From Cavia porcellus (taxonomy: Eukaryota; Chordata; Mammalia; Rodentia; Caviidae), in the NCBI RefSeq assembly GCF_034190915.1, contig NW_026947488.1, forward strand, positions 320,501-384,500: a stretch of DNA of 64,000 nucleotides, given 5' to 3'. The translations under genes and the position numbers were made by a program. How positions within the stretch are numbered: the first letter of the stretch is position 1; each line of letters starts with the position of its first letter. Shown piece after piece: positions 11,193 to 22,503 of the stretch. Below the pieces are notes generated by a model. The model had not been told where the DNA came from and made no database searches. It was given only the letters and a program-made list of their open reading frames with translations.

Positions 11193-12434
11193 AAAAAAAC
11201 AATTTCTTAGTTTCCCTAATGTAAATAATGATTCAAATATATAAAAATATGTGGTAATCATGATTCCCCATTAGGTGGCCTTGAAGCCTTATAAAGTTTT
11301 CACTCATTAATTAGAAAGGCTTTATTCTGGGCTTCTTGATATGAAAATATTTGAAGCTAGAGTATATGAAGTTTTATCCAAATATTTCAAGGAAAAAGAC
11401 ACTATGGTAACTACTATTAAGTCAGGTTATAAGGTGGTGAAGTACTAGGTTGTTGAAACAGTCATGCTGTGACCTCTATTGTTATATTGTTATGTCCTGT
11501 TTTATCTCAATCTCCCCCTTATTGTTTCAAAAAAAATTATTTAGTCATTTCTTATGTTTGTCTTAATTAAAGAAAAAATTCAAAAAAATTAGGATATATA
11601 AATAGTAACTCTTTTCGATTTCCTATTAACTTGTTTTGAAGTCCTGTAGTACTCCCACGATCTTGTTTTGACTGATTAGACTCTGTTCCATTCTATATGA
11701 TAGTATCAAGTTTGAAGACATAGGCAACTACTTTGAAGACAATAAGATTCACTAAGATACCCATTCTGGTTTGACTATTGTCTTCTTTGGAAGTCCTGTA
11801 ATGTTTACAATGCCTAAGTTTTATTGGTCTTGTTCTCTACTGTTTTGTCCAACTTTATAATATCTAATGAGATAGACAATTCTTTTTAAGGAAACAAGGG
11901 ACAACGTTGATAACCATTGTTGATAAACTTGTACTCTGTTCTACACCATGTGCTATGTCTATCCTTGGTATTGACTGACAGCTTTGTTTTGCCATATATG
12001 ACTGTACTCTCCCCCCCCCAAAGAAAGTAATAAGCACTAAGGAGTAATAAAATCCAAGATGTGTAAATTTTGTTGTAAAAAAGAGAGGGAAAAAAAAAAA
12101 AGAAAAAGAGCTCTAACGGATATAACAGCAAGTGTGTTTGGGGGTGTTAAATAGCTGACTTTATCAATGTTTTTGGAACATTGAACACAGCTGTTTGCAG
12201 TCTCCCTGTTTGAATGTCCACCTTGTGTTCTTTGATACTGTGATTTGAGGAACTATTTTCAAGAAGATAGTGTGTAATCTACTAGCAGGTGATTTCTTAC
12301 TGTTATGTTTTTTTGTTTTGTTTTGTTTTTCTTTTTTTTTTTTTGTAGTTCTGTATTGCGTGTACCCTTATGCCGCTTTGGTTTGTTTTGTGTTTTTCTC
12401 TTTTTCCTCTTAAATAAAAAAAAACAATTTCTTA
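11193..12434 (+). mobile_element. Young 5'-truncated L1 (3' UTR only) with target-site duplication
   Basis: Positions 11,210-12,417 carry an L1 3' UTR, starting just before the ORF2 stop context ('gtttccctaatgtaa'). It is nearly identical along its length to 62,026-63,240 of the large L1, with scattered single-base and short-indel differences. It ends in 'taaataaaaaaaaa'. A perfect 17-bp direct repeat (7 A then 'caatttctta') flanks it at 11,193-11,209 and 12,418-12,434. It inserted in the + orientation into older antisense L1 and SINE sequence. No coding capacity. Confidence 0.93.
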
Positions 12435-13560
12435 TTTTTCCTTTTTCTTGAAGCTACTATGAATAGCATTACACTCATAATTTCCTTCTTATTCCATTCA
12501 TTGTTGTTATAAAAATGTTAACAATTTTTATGTGTTGATCTTGTATCCTCCTACTTTACTGATGATGCTTATAATTCTAAGAGCTTTTGGTGGAGTACTT
12601 TTAGCTCTTTTACTGGAGTATCATGTCATGGACAAAGAAAATTTCAGGTTTCTTTCTCATATGTATCCTTTTCTTTCTTGTTCTTGCCTAATTGTTCTGA
12701 CTATTCTTCAAATAGCACAGAAGACAGTGCACATCCTTGTCTTGCTTCTGATTTTAAAGGTAATGCATTCACTTTTACCCATTTACTATGATATGGGTAT
12801 TGGTTTGTCATACATACTAAGTATGATATTTAGGTGTGGTCACTGTATACCTGTTGTCTTCAGGGTTTTTATCATGAAATGATGTTGACTTTAGCAAATG
12901 CCTTTTCTGTGTCTATTGATCTGATCATATGGTTTTTGGCCTATCTTTTATTTATGTGATGTATTATAATTATTGACTTGTAATGTTGACTTGTACCTAT
13001 TGACTTGTAAGGCTGAACCATCCTTGCATCATTGGGGTGAAACCTTTTTACCACAATATGTCTGGTGATTTTTTTTTCATTATAATTGTTGAGTGTTCTG
13101 GGAACCTTCCTTGTATTTACATTGAACTCTTTTCTCATATTTGGGAAGTTTACTGCTATGATTTCTGTAGACATACTATAATTTCATCTGTGTTATCTTC
13201 TCGCTTTTCTCTTGAATTGGTCTTTTCTTGTCACTGAGCAGCTCTTGCAGGGTCTTTTCCTGTCCTCTCATTTTCTGTGCTTCTCTTAGTACTTCATAAA
13301 TGACCATTTTTTCTGAATTTCAAACATCCTGTTGTCACATTAGTCAATTCTGAAATGTATTAAATGTGTATAGGTTTATGCCTGGTATTTCTATCTGATA
13401 TCATTTTGAAGACATTAAAGCTTTGGTGAATTTGTCATTCATGATTTCAATAGATTTGGTCAGCTCTTCCAATATTTACTTATTTCCCCTGTATCCAATT
13501 TAGATAGCTTCAATAATATTTCAGTGAACTTTTGCTTCATTTACTTGTGGAGGTCATCTT
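12435..13560 (-). mobile_element. Old L1 ORF2/ORF1 fragments, antisense, shared with unit 2
   Basis: Complement of RT-domain sequence: the [19 protein letters not shown] region lies near 12,700-12,760 and the region upstream of it near 12,900-13,030. ORF1-like text follows from about 13,090. The portion from about 12,630 onward aligns with 47,646-48,600. The RT order is as expected for the reverse strand but with gaps. Confidence 0.7.
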
Positions 13561-14720
13561 CTTCATCTTTTCCATAAACTATTTATAGAGTTCTGCTACC
13601 TGGTATTTGATTTCTTTTCGAATTATGTCCATTAGATATGCATTGGGAGGCTTACAGAGTGTTCTGTTATCTTTCAGAGTGTTCTGTTATCTTTCCTTCC
13701 CATGTTATGGTGTATGTATATCCACTTTTTATGATGCTCAGGAAATCTAGATATTATCATAGAGAGAAAATCAGTTGTTATCCACTACAATGTTACCTTA
13801 ACTAAACTAGTACATTCAGTGGCAACAATGGCATCAAATGTCAACTAGATATGGACAAATCCTATGATTTTAGGGAAGATTATTAGACCATTATGTATTA
13901 GTTTATAAAACTTGAACTAGTTTTTACTAGAAGTAGACAGCACTGTCAGATCTCAAATTACAACCAGCACAGTCATCCTGAACCTTTTAGAAAGACCAAG
14001 TGTCCAAAATACAATCTGAATCCCACTTATATACGGCAAAGTGACAATACCAACTCTCTTTGCAGTTTTGTCTGCTGCTGATGTAATACTGGGGTGACTT
14101 TGATGCCAAAAGTGTGGGCTCTGCAAGACTGCAATGGAATGCATGCCCTACATTTGTTGCACCACTGCACTAGACTAGATGTATTGTCCTTTTGGTTTAT
14201 TCCCACTGATGATTTTTCTCCAAATCTGGCCTCTCTTAATGGCCTACAAGGCCAATGATGTCTATGGTCTGATTCACAGCCACTCAAGGAACTGTAGGAG
14301 ATCTCTAGTTTAACAGTCCCTTTTTCCAAGTCTGTCTTCCAAAGCTTTCTCTCACCTGGTTTCTGTGGCAGAATAAGCCCTTCAGTCCTGAAGCAAAACT
14401 GCCTTCCTGGGTGTTGGTCTCTTCTTCAGCCAGGTGCATATCTTGATTGACATTTCTGTTATCCTGTGCTGAGAAGATTCCAGGAGAGTAGGTCCCAGAA
14501 ATATTGGCTGGGTTGGTGTGATAAGGTCAGCTGGTCTGGGCTGGTCTTCCCTGGATGGTTACATGCACACTCCACTTCTGTTGGTGGTGGTGGCCAGAGG
14601 CAAGACACACAGGCCTCTCTGTGTAACTCAGGGTCCTCCATGTCTGGCTTAGAATGGTCCCATGGCAGCAGCAGTGGCTGGCTTAGGGGTGCTCAAGTGG
14701 GCCAATCCTGGCTTGGGGCC
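13561..14720. other. Duplicated non-satellite block, origin uncertain
   Basis: Paralogous to about 48,470-49,655. It may be a continuation of the old antisense L1 (5' UTR side), but I cannot show this. A 20-bp phrase ('gagtgttctgttatctttc') is tandemly repeated at about 13,658-13,697. The opposed short ORFs at 14,459-14,729 have no recognisable product. Confidence 0.45.
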
Positions 14721-16520
14721 TCAACCTAACTTTAAAAATAACCCTAACCCAAAACTCAAAATAACTGTAACTTACATAAATGTAATCTGAACCATAGGTG
14801 GAACAGACATAGTCCTAGCCTTCACACTATTCAGATAGTTTGCCCTATGCCTAAACTTACCCCTAAGCTTAACCCAGAAGATAATTCTAACACTAGTGGA
14901 ACCTGAACCAATGGCCCATCTCTGGCATTAGTTCTAGATTTAGTCATTTCACTAACCTAAATTCAAACCTAAATTACCCTAACACTACTGACAGTGGAAA
15001 CCAAGCCCTAGCATAGTCCAACCCTTATAATCAGCCCTAAATCTATCCCAAGACATAGAGTACTCTAACACTAAAGCTACCATAAACAAACACTAATTTA
15101 AGTGAATCACTACTCAGAGCCTATATCAAGTGATTGCCCTATCCCTAGTACTAAGCACTAGAACTAAATATAACCCTAAATATACCTTAAATATAACTTT
15201 GATGAAAATCTAAATTGTAGCCCTAACCCTAACCCAAATGCTGATATAAGGCCAATGACATAGCCCTAAAACTAAGACATAGACGTTGCCCTAAACCTCA
15301 ACCTAAAACTAATCCTAAAACTGAACCTAAGTCTAAACACACTCCTACTGTAAACTTAACCTAAGATGGATCATTAAAGCTAACAATACCACTGCAAGGA
15401 GCCCTGTCACTGGAAATAAGGCCTAGGCATAACTGCAGACATACAACAAACACTAACTCTGATCATAACAAAACCCTGGTAAAACACTAAAGCTAACTCT
15501 AAACATTGCCTACCCTCATTATTATGCAAGCCCAGAAGAAAAGCTAATGATACCATTGCAAAGCCCTACAGCAAACCTTGACACATCTCTAACCTCAACC
15601 TTAACCCTAACCGTAACCATGTTGGAAATGGTGCCCTATCTTTTCACTGAACCCTGAGCTCTAAAACTAATAATAAACTTCATGGAAACATAAAAATAAA
15701 ACCAATTCTAAATCTAACTCTAATCCTGACTTAAACTAACCGTACTCTGTCTTGAAATCAAATCCTACTCAAATCATGGTGGAAAACTAATGCTACCCCT
15801 AGCCCAAACTCTAACTCTAATGCTCCTGGAAACCTAGCCCAATTTTAAAAGTAGCTCTAACACTAATCGTAAACCTCAACCTGATGAAACTCTAGGCCAG
15901 TTCCTAACTCAGGTGATATTCCTAGCACTAGCCCTGGTTGTAGGCCTAACATTAGTCCTAAACCTGTTGGGATTCCTACCCTACCCTATCCTTAAACCTA
16001 AAACTAATCCAAATCCTGGTTGAACCCTAAATTTAACTCTGACCTTACTTCTAACACTGCCAATAAACTGTCTATTCTATCAGTACCATGGGGGAACTCT
16101 AATGCTAACCATAATGTTAAATCTAACATAAAACCTAACACCAATCCAAACCCTAGCCCTAGTCCTATCTCTAAACCTAATTCTAACACTAAAACCAACC
16201 TTGTACCTAATCTTGACCTAACCACATGGAAACCTATTCTCCCATTACTATCCTCAGCCTAACACTAACCCTAAGGATACCTTTAGTGGAATCACTGCTC
16301 CAACAGTAACCCTAATATTAACATTGAACAAATACTAATTTTAACCTTAGTGGGAGACTAATTATACTACAGCACTAACAATGCCTTTAAACTAACCTTG
16401 GTGGAACACCAGTTCTATGGCTACACCTACATCTAGCTTTAGCATTAGCATTGTACAAACCCTAAATAAATTAACTCTTAAAATACTCAACACTAAACTT
16501 GATCTTAAATCTAAACCAAG
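14721..16520 (+). repeat. Degenerate CCCTAA-type satellite array
   Basis: Continuous text built from 'cctaac', 'ccctaa', 'actaac' and 'cataac' variants. Short near-canonical patches occur, such as 'agccctaaccctaaccc' near 15,220. The C-rich strand is always on +. Long open frames here read LT-type dipeptides on + or VR/LG on -, a direct result of the six-base period. Paralogous to 49,656-51,435 and 31,046-32,141. Confidence 0.9.
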
Positions 16521-16701
16521 AGTAGCAATAGCAAACCTTTTAGAGACAAGTAACCAAACTGCAATTTAAAACTCAGCTATTTATCGCAAAGAAAGCAATT
16601 AATCACGAATACTGAGGTTTCAGTTCAGAAAAAAATTATGCATTAACATCTTTTACCTTAAAAGAAAAATCAATGCACAAGTCATAGGTGTGCCACCACT
16701 G
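16521..16701. mobile_element. hAT-like MITE inside the satellite (unit 1)
   Basis: A non-telomeric island of about 181 bp. The ends are decayed inverted repeats: left 'agtagcaatagcaaacc', right 'ggtgtgccaccactg' (the complement of a CAGTGGTGGCACACC-type end). Its interior ('ctatttatcgcaaagaaagc', 'actgaggtttcagttcag') is also found at 51,436-51,618 and 32,142-32,328. Too short to encode a transposase. Confidence 0.7.
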
Positions 16702-18075
16702 GCCTCCTAGTGGAAATCTGATTATAACTTCAACCATAACTATAATCATAATGATTACTTTGTAGACCTCTAGCTGTGGAGCTATTTCTAGTCCAAGCCC
16801 TATCTATACGGAAAGCCCTATGCCTAAGAATAATCATAAGGTAATCCTCATGGAACTAAATATCTAATCCTATACTTATGCCTAAATCTGAATAAACACT
16901 AATCTAATTTCCAGCACTAGTGCAGCACTAACTGAACATGACTGAAACACAAAATTCTGGTAGAACCCTAGTCTTAAAGCTAAGCATAAAGCTAGCCTTA
17001 AAACTAAAACTAGCTGAAATCATAACAAGAGTAGAACTCAAAACTATTCCTAACACTAGCCTAACCCTAGAATAAACACAAAACTTAACCATAACTCTAA
17101 ACCAAAATGGAAATTGAAACTAAAACCAAAATAAATACCAAAACCTTGTCATTATCCTGGTGAAATAAAAGAAAAATCAACCCTAACTCTCAATCTAACC
17201 ATAAAAATGGTGAAATCTAGCTCTGGCCTATGCCAAGTGGTATTTCAAGCCATTGAGTTGGTGCCTAAAACTACCACTAACACCAGATTTAAATCTGAAC
17301 TTAACTATAGCACTTATTGAGGTCCTAGACCTAGCTTTACATTTAAACATTAGATTTATTCTTGTGGAACACGATACCTAACATTAAGCCTAACAGCAAC
17401 ACTAACTCTAACACTAATCTCAACTGTGATGCAATTATAACTCACTACCTTAAACCTAACCGTAACCCTAAAACTAAGTCTAGCTTTGATAGAACCATAG
17501 CACTAGTGATAGCCCTGGCCTTAGTCCTAGCTGTTATCTAAACACTAGACAGCCTGAGCCCTAAGCCTAAACTAAAATGACCACTAAAACTAAAACTAAA
17601 ACTAACACTAACCTTAATGGAATCCTAATTCTAAACTTTATCATGATCCTAAACTTCTGAAACCTAACACTGATCTAAATACTAACACTAACAAGAAAGA
17701 TATCCCTACCTTAATTTGAACCTTAGGGGAGTTCTACACCTAAACTTAATCCTGTCACACAAAAGCAAGCACTAAGCCTCATTCTAGCCTTAAAAATAAC
17801 TCTAGTTCCAGCCCTCACCTTCATCACAAAACCTACACCTAACCCTAGTAATGACACTAATACTAACCCTTATGCTAACCCTAATCATAACCTTCTACAT
17901 AAATCTTTCCTTGACACTGCTAGAACCCAAAACCTAACCATGCCCAGAACTCTAGACTTAACAGCAACAACTATCATAACTCTCAACCTAATCCTTGTGG
18001 AACTATAACATTAACCTTAATGCTAACTTTAATAATAACATTAAAACTAATGTTAACACTAACACAAACAGTAAG
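16702..18075 (+). repeat. Degenerate CCCTAA-type satellite array, continued
   Basis: Same text as the preceding array, collinear with 51,619 to about 53,010 in unit 2. It ends at an abrupt junction ('acagtaagcccag' then 'aaagaggtgac') with ERV-derived sequence. Unit 2 has about 1.05 kb more at this point. Confidence 0.88.
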
Positions 18076-18683
18076 CCCAGAAAGAGGTGACTAGAGGATG
18101 AGAGACAATGAAGATGCAGGAAACTATGTGAGTAAGTTAAGCTGGCTGGGTAGGTAGGAAAAAAGCATCTTTCCAAAATGTAGAGATAATGTCATAAATC
18201 TGCATAATTTAACTTGGGGGGCAACTAAATTGTTTTTACTGGCTGTTGTTTCAGTTTGGGATGTAAAAACTTTTGTGTCCTGGTAACTCATAGCCGTTTT
18301 ATCTTGAGGTGCATATCTAGTTCACATTTTTAGAGCTGACTGGCTCTCCCAGCTCACTGTGCCTATGTAGGTTACAGAGAGCACTATGCAAGGAAGCAAG
18401 AGACAGTCTGCTGACTTCAGGGGTTACATACCAATACGTTAGATGGTCTTATTTATAATTCTTAGAGGCAGTTAAAGAATAAAACACCATACTAAGTTCT
18501 ATACATATTAGTAAAAAAATGTTTCAATACAATCAAAGTTGCAGAAATTGTTCTACATTCAAGAGGAGTCACTCAAATTGTCTCCCACAATTGAGACCAA
18601 ACCCCCTCCATGAGGGATCTTTGATCAAAAAGCAGATCTTGTACTTCTAGTTGGGCACTGACTGTAGAAAAAAGCAAAAAGCT

Positions 18684-18793
18684 GGGGCTGGGGATTTAGC
18701 TCAGCGGCATAAAGCGCCTGCCTTGCAAGCAGGCAGTTGTGAGTTCGATCCCTGGTACCGATAAAAACGAAAAAGACAAAAAAAAAAAAAAAA
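18684..18793 (+). repeat. Full-length ID SINE with target-site duplication
   Basis: tRNA-Ala-derived body starting 'ggggctggggatttagctca', with an A box (tagctcagcgg), a B box (gttcgatccc) and a 3' end 'ctggtaccg', then an A-rich tail. The 11-bp repeat 'agcaaaaagct' flanks it at 18,673-18,683 and 18,794-18,804. The paralogous site near 54,545 lacks the element. Intact boxes mean RNA polymerase III could in principle recognise it, but it is a SINE and not a tRNA gene. Confidence 0.92.
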
Positions 18794-19245
18794 AGCAAAA
18801 AGCTAAGTATCTATACAGACTTCAGTTATGCTTTTCTGGTGCTCCATGCCCATACAGTCATCTGGAAAAAAGAGGACTTGCTAACTAACAACCAATCAAC
18901 TATAAAGAACAAAAAGGAAATTCTACAATGACTAGAGGCAGTTCAATCTTCCTAAACGGGCCGCTTTCATGCTTTGTAAGGGACAGCAAAACACATGTCT
19001 AAAGTCTTGGTGGGTAATCCAAAGGCAAACAGGGAGAAAAAAAGGGCAGCCTTGACAGCCTCAGAACCTTAGGCTTATTCCCAGTTCCTGAGGAGCCACT
19101 AAAACTAGTCTATAATATCAAGAAATACAGAGATCTTAGGATAAGGGTGAACTGAAAAAGGGACTTTGGTGCATATAGAAAATAAAGGGGATTTTCCTTA
19201 ATGAATAGAGAAGAAGACTATATTTTGGGGCCTTTTATCTATTTT

Positions 19246-19345
19246 TTGTTTGTTTTTGTACCCGGAATCAATCTTGGGATCTTGCACTTGCCAGGCAGGC
19301 TCTTGTGCCACTGTGTTATATCTCTAGCATTCGCAGTGGAAGACT
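19246..19345 (-). repeat. ID-like SINE, antisense (predates duplication)
   Basis: 'gtacccggaatcaatcttgg', 'cttgccaggcaggctc' and 'atatctctagc' form the complement of a decayed ID body. The same element is present at 55,023-55,118 in unit 2, so it inserted before the duplication. Confidence 0.7.
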
Positions 19346-20113
19346 GTAACCCACTGATGATTCTTTCCATATGGGAAGTGAAGTTACAGCAGAAATATTC
19401 ACACCAATTTTCACAGGAAATCAATGAGCAGCAACTATTGACAGGCCAGCAAAACTTGCCCATTCTGTGCCTACAAGAAGTTTTGCAAGCCCACCCACTC
19501 TGCTAGAACTAGTACTGAGGAGGACATAATATGGGGAGGAACGGAAACCAGATTTCACACACTTGCCACAATACAGGGGAATCTGTACAATATGGCTCCC
19601 AATCAACAGCTTACAAGTTTAGCCTCAGGCTTCTCCTACCCATTCAGAAGAGGTTAGAGAGATAGTCACGTTATTGCTGAAACATTATCCAGTTTGGATT
19701 TTCCAGGTCCTTGCGAGTGGTGATGAGCCTTCTTTTACTTCTTTGGTAAATCAGGAGCTGGCTGTAGATTTTGAAATAAACTATCATCCACATTCCACAA
19801 GGAGACCTCAATGTTTTGGAAAAATCAAAACAGCCAACGAGATCTTAAAGTGAGCTCTGCCAACACTGTGCCAAGAAAGATCTGAGTCATGTCTCCATTT
19901 ACTGCCAATAGCCCTCAGGGTGGCCCAAAAATCCCAAAACAGGGCTTAAGTCTGTTTTAAGTGTTAATGGGAAGCCTTTTCTATCATATGAGGTGATACT
20001 ACACTCAGAGACCACAAGATGCTTACAATATCTTACTCATTTAGGTCAAGTACAATAGACTACCCAGCTGCGTGGACAGCCAGATCCTTACCCAGAGGAA
20101 TATCAAAGCAGTT

Positions 20114-20205
20114 GAAAACAAATCCCTTCCCGGTACCGATAAAAAGGAAAAAGACAAAAAAAGAAAAAGAAAAAAAAAGAAAAAGAAAAAAGAAAACAAA
20201 TCCCT
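20114..20205 (+). repeat. Extremely 5'-truncated ID insertion (tail only) with target duplication
   Basis: The inserted 64 bp (20,128-20,191) holds only the last bases of an ID body ('tcccggtaccg') followed by an A-rich tail with G and C interruptions. A perfect 14-bp repeat 'gaaaacaaatccct' flanks it at 20,114-20,127 and 20,192-20,205. The corresponding place in unit 2 (about 55,890-55,920) has no such tail. Confidence 0.88.
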
Positions 20206-20745
20206 CTTTAAAATAGGGTAAGAAGGGACTCCTGCAGACAAATCAAAACTAAAATTGAGGGGTCATTTTTTATTCACAATATGCACACCCACTGAAGTAA
20301 AAGTGCCAGAGTTAGATAACTGGGTTCAACATTCTAGAATAAAATGATCCTTACTTGAATGGTCTAAAGAAATAGACAACTAGGAAAACTCTCTGGAAAA
20401 AAGCAGACATTTCTTTTCTAAGAGCAAGACTGCAGTAGTGCAGTGCCAAGACATGCAGTACACGTAAGTAGAGAAGGTCTTGCTAAGTCAGTGGCTCTTG
20501 GGTTCTCAGCAATTTACCAGACACCTTTCTTAGCCATACTTTCTCCTCCAAAAGAGGCTTGGAACCCAGACATGAAATTCCTATTCTGGCACTACAATCT
20601 CAACGAAATAGGAAAGGTACTTCCTTTCTCCCAGTGAATAAGACAGCTCAACAATAATTAATTCTGTTTTCACTGTCTTTCTTCATCAACCCAGCCACTG
20701 AGCTACAACACCCAAACACAATCACACAACACAACAGACTCCACC

Positions 20746-22503
20746 ATATGAAAACCAAGGAACAAAGGCATAACTCAAAATCTATTCCTATCAATAAACC
20801 AACTCTTACCATAATTCCCAGTGGAATTGTAGACCTATCCATAGACAAAAATCACACCATTAAAACTAAAACTAAAAGTAACACTATAGGATATCTAACA
20901 ATATTAACACCAAACATAGGCTGGTGCAAACCATAAAATAAAAAAATTCAAATCTAAATTTGTGCACTTCCGGGTAAAAAACTGAATCATAAACCCTTGG
21001 AACATTACAAGGGAATGTAAAACTAAGCTGAAAATTAAGTGAAAATACAACTGTAGCTTTATACCTAGACTTAATAGGGACATCCAACATAACATTAATT
21101 CTGAAGAATACTAGCACTAATCCTAGGGATATTTCTGGTCAGTACTAAACTTCAATATCACATGCACTCAGACCTAGCCAAAGCCCTCCTCTGAGATTTA
21201 GCCTAATACTAACACTAAAATGAATCAAACAATGGAAGAACCTTCTATCAAATCTAGGCCAAAGCCAACACCTACCCTAACACTAATTCTACTCCTCAAT
21301 CTGATGTAACCAAGAATCTAAATATAATTCTCAACTGGCCCATCACCCTCACTCTAGTAACATTCATAAACAAAACCAAAATGTCAACAAAAGCCCTGGC
21401 CTTAGCATGAACTCTGTCTCTGGCCATACCCCGAGATCCTCTCTCACTATATAAGCCTCACCATAGACCTACAAAATATTACACTTCACAGAAACCAGGA
21501 AAGAAATACTAGCTCAAATCTAGCTCTAACAACAAACCTAACCCTAATCCAAACATTACACTTAACTCTAAACAAAAGTCTAAACCTAACATAGCCAGGT
21601 CCAAATCCTAATCATGTGCCTAGTCCTAAATCTCAACTTAAACATAAGCCTTGTCCTAGCCCTAATCCTAGCCACAGACAGAAACTTACTCCTCCTGACC
21701 TTATCCAGACCAGTATATGCATCCTATCTCTGACACAAACCATATACCTAAGCCTTAATCTATGCTACAAATATCTCTAATTCTATCATATTCCTAACTC
21801 TATAAATAAAACTCTCCCCCATTTTTCCCCACACTAAGTTGGTCCTTGGCCTATATCTCATAGATGAGAAACACTAACAAACTGCAACTCACAAAAAATG
21901 ATTATTGACCCTAATGTGAACATCAAAACTAATGTTAAAGTGCATACAAACCACGACTCTAATCTTCAACCAAATCCTAAACCTGAATCCACCAAAAACC
22001 TAGGAATATTTTCAGTTTTGCTGGCTATGCCACTACTCCAAAGCAGAACACTAATCCTGGTGGAAACCTACACCTAGACATAGACCTTCCCTTAAGGAAG
22101 GACTTACCATAAACCTAGCTCTAGACCTAATAAAAGATGCAATGCTTAGCCCTAACACTAATTTGAACCATATTCAATGGCAAACTTGGATGTAGACCAA
22201 AACCTACACAAGGGCCTAACAGGCAACATAAACATAAATCTCACAATAAGCCTAAGACTGGTAGAATCCTAACCAGAAATTTAACCTAAAGCTTCCAATA
22301 CACCTACAGCTAGGTCAAACCTAAAAGTATACACAGAACACTGAAACGTTCCCTAACCCTGGTAAAAACCTCTCCCATCTGCCAAGCCACCCCAAACCTT
22401 CAGCTGGGCCCAAGTCAGGCCTTGTGAAGCCCCAGTAGTAACACTGTCACTCACCGTTCACACTAGGAATAATCCCGAACCTAAAACAAAAGTGAAATCT
22501 AAG
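20746..22503 (+). repeat. Degenerate CCCTAA array, including a partial higher-order unit
   Basis: Six-base rhythm as in the other arrays. From about 21,180 the order of phrases matches the later part of the 2.47-kb units. For example 'caacttaaacataagccttg' near 21,633 pairs with the phrase near 23,575, and 'gttggtccttggcc' near 21,838 pairs with that near 23,770. It is therefore a partial, more diverged fourth unit upstream of unit A. Confidence 0.75.

Larger units (their letters stand above)
18076..20745 (+). mobile_element. ERV pol-region remnant, unit 1 copy
   Basis: Collinear with the ERV of unit 3 (about 38,990-40,310 and the LTR end) and with unit 2 (54,059-56,182, continuing at 63,270). 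The integrase-like segment is at about 19,600-19,740 but is broken by indels. The right end passes directly from pre-LTR sequence ('acacaacacaacagactcc') to the outer LTR edge ('aaaaccaaggaac' near 20,752), so the LTR itself is deleted here. Two ID insertions and one older antisense ID lie inside. No intact viral frame. Confidence 0.75.

Noticed and set aside
18684..18760. Possible tRNA-Ala gene
   Set aside because: The A and B boxes are intact, but the acceptor and anticodon arms do not pair as a tRNA, an A-rich tail follows, and target duplications flank it. It is an ID SINE.
20041..20241. Poly-Phe minus-strand ORF
   Set aside because: It is the complement of the A-rich tail of the truncated ID insertion at 20,128-20,191.
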